Positions 1-6,655 of a stretch of 8,258 nt of DNA are shown here, piece after piece. Every line of letters starts with the position of its first letter. Position 1 is the stretch's first letter. A program made the translations under genes and the position numbers. The notes beneath the pieces were generated by a model. It did no database searches. It was not told the DNA's origin and saw only the letters and a list, made by a program, of their open reading frames with translations. Source of the stretch: Gemmatimonadota bacterium (GTDB taxonomy: Bacteria; Gemmatimonadota; Gemmatimonadetes; Gemmatimonadales; Gemmatimonadaceae); contig JAEUJK010000763.1 of the NCBI GenBank assembly GCA_016794735.1, positions 1 to 8,258 on the forward strand, in the 5' to 3' direction.

Positions 1-846
1 GGGTACCTGCCCGACTTCGCCTCGGGTGAGCTGTGGCGATTCAGCCTCCGCACCCATCGCTGGAAGCGGCTGAGGGCAGACAACTGGCCCCAGGGAAAAT
101 ACCGACGGCTGATCCACGACCCTTCCCGAAATCTCCTGCGGACCTACTGGGATGGTGGGGGCCAGGTTTACACGATCCCTGACACGGGCGGTACGTGGAG
201 TCCCGAGGGCGGTGCCGCGAACAACGACACGCACTACGAGGCGTACGCCTTCATGAACCCGCTCACGTCGCAACTCATGCTCTTCGGAGGCTACGGGTTC
301 TCGACGTTCCGCGACGACCTGCAGGCATGGGACGGTACGGCGTGGGCCCTCGTGGGTCAGAGCGCCGCACGTCCCGAAGCACGCTTCGGGACCGGCACGG
401 GATCGGTGGCCGTCGACGCCGCCGGGGGACGCGCATTCATGGGGCAGCGCCATCAGGGCATCCAGCCTGGCAACTACGATGACCTGTGGATGCTGAGGCT
501 CTCGGATTACGTATGGACGAACCTGATTCCGGCTACGACCGACTCGACGGCGCGCCTGCTGAGCGCGATGGCGTACGCCCCGCACTCCCGCCGGCTCTAT
601 CGCTTCGGCGGGTGCTTGCCGATCAATGACCCCGGATTCTGCTCGAGCTACTCCGGGGAAACGCGAATCGCGAATCCGGCCGCCGCACGAGTGCGCTGGG
701 AGACACTTCGTGACGGAGCGCGGTCACCGAGCCCAAGAGCCCTCGCCGGCCTCTTTTTCGATCCTGTTCGGCTCCGCTTGGTGCTCGTGAGCGGCCACGG
801 CGCTGATGGTTGGCAGGATGACGTCTGGGTCCGCACGTTGCCCTGA
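1..846 (+). CDS. Kelch-like beta-propeller protein, 5' end outside window
   Basis: The frame is open from base 1 to the TGA at 844-846, giving 281 visible residues; the start lies to the left. The visible part has about six degenerate propeller blades. Each has the kelch pattern of a hydrophobic strand and glycines (LMLFGG, RLYRFGG, LVLVSGHG) followed by an acidic pair and an aromatic residue about ten residues on (DDLQAWDGTAW, DDLWMLRLSDYVW, DDVWVRTLP). The last blade ends at the stop codon, so the propeller is C-terminal. Two cysteines nine residues apart (205 and 214) could form a disulfide, which would fit an exported protein, but the signal-peptide region is not visible. Kelch propellers bind proteins or sugars; a galactose-oxidase-like enzyme cannot be claimed because no copper ligands can be assigned. 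It ends 34 bases before the regulator gene, so it is probably co-transcribed with it. Fold confidence is good; function is unknown. Confidence 0.75.
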   Translation, partial: GYLPDFASGELWRFSLRTHRWKRLRADNWPQGKYRRLIHDPSRNLLRTYWDGGGQVYTIPDTGGTWSPEGGAANNDTHYEAYAFMNPLTSQLMLFGGYGFSTFRDDLQAWDGTAWALVGQSAARPEARFGTGTGSVAVDAAGGRAFMGQRHQGIQPGNYDDLWMLRLSDYVWTNLIPATTDSTARLLSAMAYAPHSRRLYRFGGCLPINDPGFCSSYSGETRIANPAAARVRWETLRDGARSPSPRALAGLFFDPVRLRLVLVSGHGADGWQDDVWVRTLP

Positions 847-880
847 CGGTCGCGCGCGAGCATCGTTGGCCGCGCCACGG

Positions 881-3800
881 ATGACCGAAATCACGCCCCC
901 TGCTGTTCGTCTGGTCACGCTCGGCATCGCCGCCATACAGGTCGGCGATGCCAGCACCAGAGAGATCCTGGATGCCGGCAAGACGCTGGCCCTGCTGGCG
1001 TACCTCGACAGTGCGCGCGAACGCCGTGCGGACCGGGACGAGCTGGTCGACCTGCTTTGGTCAGATAAGGAGAACAGCCGTGGCCGCAACTCCCTCAGGC
1101 AGCTGATCTACTCGATTCGTCGACGGTTGGGCGAGGGGGTCCTGCTCGTTGATGAACGCGAAGTCGCATTGGGGGCCAGCGTCACATCCGACCGACGAGC
1201 CCTCGAGGAGGCCATCGACAATCGCGACCACGACGCGATTGTCGCGCGATATGCAGGAGGTTTCCTGCAGGAATTTGCGATGCCGGGCGCTCGTCGGTTC
1301 GAGGAGTGGGCGGAGCTTGAACGGCAGCGACTCCGCCGAGCGTTTGTCCACGCCGCCGAAGTCGTTGTACGGAGGGCCGCGTCGGTCCCGGATCGAGGCG
1401 TCGTCGCCTTGGCGCGTCGGGTACGCGATGAGACCCCGGAGCGTGAGTCCAGCTGGCGTCTCCTCCTGGAAGCCATGGCACTAGCTGGTGATTGGCTCGG
1501 GGTGGAACTCGAGCGTGCGGCACTTCTGGCGCATCTCGCCGACAGCGCGTCCGAACCTGAATCGGCGACCACCTTGCTCCTGCGGCGACTGCAGCGACCC
1601 GATGTTGCGGCGCCCGCCGAGGTGACAGGGTCCATCCATCCGGAGTTAGTGGGGCGCGAGTCCGAGTTTGCTCGCCTGCTCGCGTCGTGGCAGCGCTCGC
1701 GCGCGGGACATCGCACGGTGGTGCGGTTGCGCGGAGTCGCGGGCGTCGGGAAATCACGTTTGCTTGAGGAGCTTCGGGCTCGCCTCCGTGCCCGCGGCGC
1801 GCGCGTGATCACCGTGCGTGCGTTCCCAGGCGAGCGCGAAGTTTCCTGGTCATTTCTCGCCGAGTTGGTGGGGACGCTGGGACGACTGCCTGGTGCAGCG
1901 GGTGTTGACCCGGGCGCAGCCGCCGAACTCGTTGCGATCGAGCCAGCCCTCACTGCCCAGTATCCCGCGGTTCAGGTGCGGGGAGCGACCGGTTCCGAGA
2001 CGTTCAGGCGCACGCGCGCGCTGCACTCGCTGGTCGACGCTGTCACCCAGGACACTCCCCTCGTGTTGTTGATGGATGACATGCATTGGTGCGACGATGC
2101 GTCGGGCCGTGCAGTCAACAATGCCCTGCAGAGAGTCTCCATGTCGGCGCGGCTGTTTCTCGTCATGGCATCGCGGCCTACCACTGGCATCCCGGCCGTC
2201 GACGGTCAGGCCAGCACCCTCGAACTTGGCGGTCTGACGCGATCCGCGATGGAAGCGGCGATCGAGAGCATTGCGCGCTTGCCTGACGAACCCTGGTGTC
2301 CGGTGCTGCTCGACTCGCTGTATGCGTCCACCCGCGGATCGCCGCTCGAGCTGGTGACTCGACTCCGGGACCTCGTCGACCGCAAGGTGCTTTCTGTCGA
2401 GGCAGAGAATTGGAGACTCCGGGAAGGAGGACTCGACGCCCTCGCTCATCCCGGCGGACCAGCCTTGGACCTGATCATCGCGCGCCTGCCTGTGCCCGAG
2501 CGCCGCTGCCTCCACCTGGTTGCGGCGGCTGGAGCGCCATCATCGGCGCTCGTCCTCGCCACCGCGCTGCGCGTTGGCGCGCGTGAGTGCGAGCGGCACC
2601 TCGATGCGCTCCTCGGCATGGGTCTGGTGCAGTCCATCGAATCCGACTGGGATGTCGCACACGACCTCATCGCGGAGGCCGCGATCCGCGATGCCGATGA
2701 CGTGCGACGACTGCACCACGACCTGGCTGACGCCTTCCTCACGCGATCGGAGTTGTCGCTGCATGCGGTCCGCCGCGCCGCGGCGCATGCGCGAGCATGC
2801 GCTGACGATGGGTTGCTTCGCCGCGTTGGCCGCATGGCCGAGCACCTCCAGCGTAAGCAGGGTGATCCGCGATCCGTCCGCCGATTCCTCACGGAAGACG
2901 CGGGCCTCGACCCCGGGGACAGTGTTGTGGGATCGATGGTGCGCGGCGTGCCTTGGTACCGTCGGCAGTCCGCGTGGACACGAAGAGTGCTGGCGGCAAG
3001 CATTGCACTCGTGGGGTTCGGTGGACTCGCGGGCGCTCTCAGGTGGCAACCCTCGCTCGCACTGGTGGTTGAGCCACTCCCCACGAACCCCCTCACACCG
3101 GCGCCCGTGGTCGAGCTGCGCGGCCTCGCCGCGCGGGCCGGCTGGGCGCGGCCGGAGAGTATTACGGTCCAGCGCCTCAGCGGGCCCGGGATGTTGTCAG
3201 GACCGACCTCCCGGAAGTTCATCGATGGCAGGGCGCAGTTTTCCGAACTCGGCGTCACCGAGCCGGGCGCATATGTCCTTCGGTTTTCGGTTCCCGGGGG
3301 ACCGTCGCTGGACTCCGACACACTGCGCGTCGAGGAGGGCTGGGGTCCCACGTTGCGTCTTGCGACCGGCCGTCTCGCCGGTCGTGCCTTCTCCGCGGAC
3401 GTACCCGTTGTGGAGGTGGAGCCGGGGGCACTGCTGACCGGATCAATTGGGGTGACGTACCGGGCTCCCTGGACCGCGGCGTCGGTGATGCTCTGCGCCG
3501 GTGCCTCCTGGAACGAAGGACCTCTTTCGGTTCGTTGGACGGTGTTTCCTCTCGTTACGCCGGCTATGGACCTCGAGCGCCGCGTATCCCTCGACTCGGC
3601 CGGGCTCCACGCGCCCGAGACACCGGGAGAGCATCACATCGTCCTTGCAATGAACGCCGAACCCGACTGCGATCGCATTCTCTCGTCAACGAACTGGGAG
3701 GTTGGCCCGGCCGTCTGGGATGACGGGAATGACTTGGTTCCCGCCGTCATCAGCAAGATCGAGGAGGCCCGGCAGCAGGGCTATGTGACCTTGCCAGTGC

Positions 3801-3889
3801 TCCGCAACACGAGGGAGCACGGCCCGCGCTCCCCTGCGCCCACCCCCGTAGGGGTTGCGGTCGTCACCGTCCGGGTCATCAAGCCCTGA
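881..3889 (+). CDS. Membrane-tethered SARP/BTAD-type regulator with STAND ATPase and Ig-like C-terminal region
   Basis: This 1002-residue protein is read as a transcription regulator. Residues 9-84 form an OmpR/SARP-like winged helix (VRLVTLG, then DELVDLLWSD and SLRQLIYSIRRRLG). Residues 100-245 are a helical BTAD domain. Residues 256-500 are an AAA/STAND ATPase: LVGRE at 256, Walker A GVAGVGKSR at 285-293, and Walker B LVLLMDD at 394-400 followed by MHWCDD. A short helical arm reaches about 685. One membrane helix, VLAASIALVGFGGLAGAL (703-720), follows a basic stretch (RRQSAWTRR), which predicts a cytoplasmic N-terminus and an exported C-terminus. Residues 726-821 look like an invasin-type Ig repeat (ITVQRLSGPGMLSG, GRAQFSELGV, GAYVLRF). 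Residues 822-1002 form a second beta-rich module with TNWEVGPAVWDDGND. The ATG at 881 was chosen because homology starts just after it; ATGs at 806 and 818 would overlap the kelch gene. No good Shine-Dalgarno is visible. Ordinary SARP-STAND proteins end in TPR repeats, which are missing here. DNA targets are unknown. Confidence 0.85.
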   Translation: MTEITPPAVRLVTLGIAAIQVGDASTREILDAGKTLALLAYLDSARERRADRDELVDLLWSDKENSRGRNSLRQLIYSIRRRLGEGVLLVDEREVALGASVTSDRRALEEAIDNRDHDAIVARYAGGFLQEFAMPGARRFEEWAELERQRLRRAFVHAAEVVVRRAASVPDRGVVALARRVRDETPERESSWRLLLEAMALAGDWLGVELERAALLAHLADSASEPESATTLLLRRLQRPDVAAPAEVTGSIHPELVGRESEFARLLASWQRSRAGHRTVVRLRGVAGVGKSRLLEELRARLRARGARVITVRAFPGEREVSWSFLAELVGTLGRLPGAAGVDPGAAAELVAIEPALTAQYPAVQVRGATGSETFRRTRALHSLVDAVTQDTPLVLLMDDMHWCDDASGRAVNNALQRVSMSARLFLVMASRPTTGIPAVDGQASTLELGGLTRSAMEAAIESIARLPDEPWCPVLLDSLYASTRGSPLELVTRLRDLVDRKVLSVEAENWRLREGGLDALAHPGGPALDLIIARLPVPERRCLHLVAAAGAPSSALVLATALRVGARECERHLDALLGMGLVQSIESDWDVAHDLIAEAAIRDADDVRRLHHDLADAFLTRSELSLHAVRRAAAHARACADDGLLRRVGRMAEHLQRKQGDPRSVRRFLTEDAGLDPGDSVVGSMVRGVPWYRRQSAWTRRVLAASIALVGFGGLAGALRWQPSLALVVEPLPTNPLTPAPVVELRGLAARAGWARPESITVQRLSGPGMLSGPTSRKFIDGRAQFSELGVTEPGAYVLRFSVPGGPSLDSDTLRVEEGWGPTLRLATGRLAGRAFSADVPVVEVEPGALLTGSIGVTYRAPWTAASVMLCAGASWNEGPLSVRWTVFPLVTPAMDLERRVSLDSAGLHAPETPGEHHIVLAMNAEPDCDRILSSTNWEVGPAVWDDGNDLVPAVISKIEEARQQGYVTLPVLRNTREHGPRSPAPTPVGVAVVTVRVIKP

Positions 3890-4055
3890 CCGGGGCCGCA
3901 CCCACCCGGCCGTGGGGACCGCGACCTCACTCGCCCCAACTCCGGGAGCGACCGGCGCGTTATTTGGCGGGGTCCGCGGGCTGGGACGGGTTGCCGTCAG
4001 GGTATCGGCATTGTCTATGGGGACGATGCAAATCCTTGTACGACATGAGTTTCCC

Positions 4056-4087
4056 TTGCCGGATCCGCTCCCCGGAACCACTATAGA
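4056..4087 (+). promoter_or_regulatory. Weak sigma70-like promoter candidate for the heme-protein operon
   Basis: TTGCCG at 4056-4061 matches four of six bases of the -35 consensus. TATAGA at 4082-4087 matches the first four bases of the -10 consensus. The 20-base spacer is longer than the usual 16-18, and the -10 lacks the important final T. The position, about 45 bases before the start codon, is sensible. A suboptimal spacer is sometimes seen at activator-dependent promoters, but this match could be chance. Confidence 0.25.
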
Positions 4088-4120
4088 GGCTCGACGAGCA
4101 ATTACCTGCCCTTCGTGGGC

Positions 4121-4125
4121 GGAGG
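4121..4125 (+). promoter_or_regulatory. Ribosome binding site that fixes the start at 4133
   Basis: GGAGG lies seven bases before the ATG at 4133. This favours that ATG over an in-frame GTG at 4115, which sits before the Shine-Dalgarno sequence. The ATG start also gives a clean signal peptide, whereas the GTG start would add a glycine-rich MGGGLG leader. Confidence 0.8.
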
Positions 4126-4132
4126 CTTGGGC

Positions 4133-6631
4133 ATGAAGACAGTGCTGGCGATCGCCGCGACGACCGTTTCCCTGGCGACGCTTTACCCCGTTTGGTCCGA
4201 GGCCGGCCTGGATGCCGCGCGCGTACCCAGCGTCCCACCGGGTGCGTTTGCCCTGGCCGATGCGAGCATCAGTGCCGGACACCGCGAACCCGTCGCACGC
4301 GCCGTCACTCTCGCACCGTCCGCGCTGACGGAGGTCGTGCAGAAGTCGTGCGCCGCCACCTGTCACAGCGATCGACGGAAGTCGGGCGACCTTTCGCTCG
4401 CGACCTACGACGTGGCCAAAGCCACGGCCGCGCCCGACGTCTCCGAGAAGATCATCCTCAAGCTGCGCGCAGGGATGATGCCGCCCCCTGGATCGCGTCG
4501 CCCAGCGGGTGACACGCTGACCCAGGTCGCCGACGCGCTCGAGCGCGCGATGGACCTGCGCTACGCGGCGCAACCCGATCCCGGCACCAAGACCTTCCAG
4601 CGCCTGAACATTGCCGAGTATGAGCGCTCGGTCCGCGACCTGCTGACCCTCGAGGTCAAGGCGGATAAGTGGCTGCCGCTCGACACCAAGAGCGCCAACT
4701 TCGACAACATCGCCGACGTGCAAATGCCCTCGGCGACCACGCTCGACGCCTACCTCGACGCAGCAAGTGAGATCGCCCGCCTTGCCATCGGCGACCCCAA
4801 GGCGAGCGTGACGACCACGACGTACAAGCTCCCGCGCCTGGCCTCGCAGTGGGTGCGCGCCGAGGGCGCGCCGATGGGGACGCGCGGTGGAATGTCCGCG
4901 GTGCACACCTTCCCCGCCGATGGCGAGTACGTCTTCGAGGTCACGCTGCACGCGATCCCGACGGGCCAGCTCTACGGCTCCGACGCGCCGTTCGACGAGA
5001 AGGTGGAGATCTCGGTCGATGGCGAGCGTGTCGCCCTGCTCGACATCGATCGCTGGATGTCGCAGGCCGATCCGGACGGGATGGACATCAAGACGCCGGC
5101 GATCCCGGTGCGCGCCGGCGCCCATCGCATCGCGGCTGCCTTCACGCAGACGTTCGACGGTCCGGTCAACGACAACATCAAGCAGATCGGCCACTCGATC
5201 GCCGACACGCAGATCGGCTCCGAGCAGGGGATCACGAACATCGCGCACCTGAGCTCGATGGCGGTGCGCGGCCCGTACAACCCGACGGGGGTCTCCGAGA
5301 CCGAAAGCCGCCGCCGGATCTTCACCTGCCGGCCCACCAGCCCCGCCGAGGCGCGTCCCTGCGCCGAAAAGATCATCGGACAGCTCGCCACGCGGGCCTA
5401 CCGGCGCGCCCTGACCCCGAAGGACCTGCAATCCCTGATTGGTTTCTACGACGAGGGTGCGAAGGAAGGCGGCTTCGAGCTGGGCGTCCGCACGGCGCTG
5501 GAGGCCATGCTCGCGAGCCCGCACTTCGTGTTCCGGTTCGAGGAACTCCCGGCCGGCGCGCGCCCGGGTGCCCGCTACGCCATCGGCGATACCGACCTGG
5601 CCACGCGCCTCTCGTTCTTCTTGTGGGGCACGCCGCCTGACGAGAAGTTGCTCGCCGCCGCACGCACCGGCACCCTCTCCACCCCGGCCGGCCTCGCGGC
5701 GCAGACGAAGCGCATGCTCGCCGACCCGCGCTCCGAGGCGCTCGCCACACGCTTCGCGGCGCAGTGGCTGCGCCTGCAGGACATCGACAAGGTCCACCCG
5801 GACGCGCTGCAGTTCCCCGACTTCCACGAGCAGCTCGCGACGGCGATGAAGGAGGAGACGCAGCGCTTCTTCTCGTACATCGTGCGCGAGAACCGCAGCG
5901 TGCTCGACCTGCTCTCGGCCGACTACACCTTCGTGAACGAGGCCCTCGCGCGGCACTACGGGATCCCGGGCGTGACGGGCGACGAGTTCCGCAAGGTGAC
6001 CTACCCGGACGATCGGCGGCGCGGGCTGTTCGGCCACGCGAGCGTGCTCACGCTCACGTCGCACGCCAACCGCACCTCGCCCGTCCTCCGCGGCAAGTGG
6101 GTGATGGAAGTGATCATGGGCACGCCACCGCCAGCGCCCCCGCCCAACGTGCCGGACCTCGAGAAGACCGGGGACGCCAAGGAAGGCCGGTTGATCACGA
6201 CGCGGGAACGCATGGAGATCCACCGCGCCAACCCGGCGTGCCGCTCGTGCCACAACTTCATCGACCCGATCGGCCTGGCGCTGGACAACTTCGACGTGAC
6301 CGGCCGCTGGCGCATTCGCGAGTTTGACGCTCCGCTGGACACCAAGGGCACCTTCTACGACGGCACGGAGATCGCCACCCCGGCGCAACTCCAGCAGGTG
6401 TTGCTCAAGCGCCCGGCGCCGATCGTCCGCAACTTCACGGCGAACCTGATGGCGTACGCCACGGGCCGCCGGATCGAGTACTTCGACCAGCCCGCCATCC
6501 GCAAGATCGTGCGCGAGGCCGAGACCGGCGGGTACCGGTTCGGCGACTTCGTGCTCGGTGTCGTCTCGTCCGATGCGTTCCGCATGAAGCGGGCACCGGT
6601 CGCCGCCGACGCCCCCAACAGCTCTCACTAA
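4133..6631 (+). CDS. Exported DUF1592-family (planctomycete-type) di-heme cytochrome-like protein
   Basis: This 832-residue protein begins with a Sec-type signal (MKTVLAIAATTVSLATL), so it should act outside the cytoplasm. Motifs run in the usual family order. A first heme site, CAATCH, lies at 73-78, followed by GMMPPPG (114-120), whose methionine could be the distal ligand. A DUF1587-like region is at 155-220 (RLNIAEYERSVRDLL). A beta-sandwich resembling carbohydrate-binding modules spans about 225-345. DUF1595 is at about 410-470 (ATRAYRRALTPKD), DUF1592 at about 483-605 (LATRLSFFLWGTPPDE), DUF1588 at about 625-725 (RRGLFGHASVLTLTSHANRTSPVLRG) with a canonical heme site CRSCH (703-707), and DUF1585 at about 755-815. 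The biochemical function of the family is unproven; an electron-transfer or dehydrogenase role is inferred from the hemes. The first heme site has one extra residue (CX3CH). The stop lies 24 bases before the DUF1552 gene, its usual genomic partner. Confidence 0.92.
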   Translation: MKTVLAIAATTVSLATLYPVWSEAGLDAARVPSVPPGAFALADASISAGHREPVARAVTLAPSALTEVVQKSCAATCHSDRRKSGDLSLATYDVAKATAAPDVSEKIILKLRAGMMPPPGSRRPAGDTLTQVADALERAMDLRYAAQPDPGTKTFQRLNIAEYERSVRDLLTLEVKADKWLPLDTKSANFDNIADVQMPSATTLDAYLDAASEIARLAIGDPKASVTTTTYKLPRLASQWVRAEGAPMGTRGGMSAVHTFPADGEYVFEVTLHAIPTGQLYGSDAPFDEKVEISVDGERVALLDIDRWMSQADPDGMDIKTPAIPVRAGAHRIAAAFTQTFDGPVNDNIKQIGHSIADTQIGSEQGITNIAHLSSMAVRGPYNPTGVSETESRRRIFTCRPTSPAEARPCAEKIIGQLATRAYRRALTPKDLQSLIGFYDEGAKEGGFELGVRTALEAMLASPHFVFRFEELPAGARPGARYAIGDTDLATRLSFFLWGTPPDEKLLAAARTGTLSTPAGLAAQTKRMLADPRSEALATRFAAQWLRLQDIDKVHPDALQFPDFHEQLATAMKEETQRFFSYIVRENRSVLDLLSADYTFVNEALARHYGIPGVTGDEFRKVTYPDDRRRGLFGHASVLTLTSHANRTSPVLRGKWVMEVIMGTPPPAPPPNVPDLEKTGDAKEGRLITTRERMEIHRANPACRSCHNFIDPIGLALDNFDVTGRWRIREFDAPLDTKGTFYDGTEIATPAQLQQVLLKRPAPIVRNFTANLMAYATGRRIEYFDQPAIRKIVREAETGGYRFGDFVLGVVSSDAFRMKRAPVAADAPNSSH

Positions 6632-6643
6632 CTCACCGCACCC

Positions 6644-6648
6644 GGAGA
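6644..6648 (+). promoter_or_regulatory. Ribosome binding site of the DUF1552 gene
   Basis: GGAGA lies seven bases before the ATG at 6656, inside the 24-base gap after the DUF1592 stop codon. It supports this start, which places the twin-arginine motif at residues 11-12 where it is expected. Confidence 0.75.
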
Positions 6649-6655
6649 CACCTCC

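Larger units (their letters stand above)
3890..4132 (+). other. Intergenic region between the regulator and the heme-protein operon
   Basis: This is 243 bases without a supportable gene on either strand. Its first third is very GC-rich and contains a short imperfect hairpin (GGCCG at 3894-3898 with CGGCC at 3907-3911) that lacks a T tract. From about 3960 the composition becomes less GC-rich, which is common for promoter regions in such genomes. It includes a TATAGA at 4082-4087 and ends in a strong Shine-Dalgarno sequence. No long repeat or clear operator palindrome was found. It is the natural place for control of the downstream operon. Confidence 0.6.

Noticed and set aside
806..880. An upstream start for the regulator at 806
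   Set aside because: It would overlap the kelch gene by 41 bases, adds 25 residues of low-quality sequence before the winged helix, and has no Shine-Dalgarno sequence. It is not fully excluded.
1108..1953. A 281-codon minus-strand frame opposite the regulator
   Set aside because: It is a Ser/Arg/Ala-rich low-complexity shadow of the BTAD and ATPase coding region, with no domain or start signal.
3363..3384. 8-base perfect inverted repeat CGACCGGC / GCCGGTCG inside the regulator
   Set aside because: It is fully within coding sequence (ATGRLAGRAF) and arises from similar Gly-Arg codons. No reason to call it an operator.
2520..3437. A 305-codon plus-strand frame inside the regulator
   Set aside because: It is an Arg/Ser-rich shifted frame with no domain. 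The overlapping regulator frame has coherent helices, a membrane segment and an Ig-like pattern.
3894..3911. Hairpin just after the regulator stop as an intrinsic terminator
   Set aside because: The stem is only five base pairs with an eight-base loop and no following T run.
4115..4132. GTG start for the DUF1592 protein
   Set aside because: The strong GGAGG lies after this GTG and at ideal distance from the ATG at 4133. The ATG gives a normal signal peptide.
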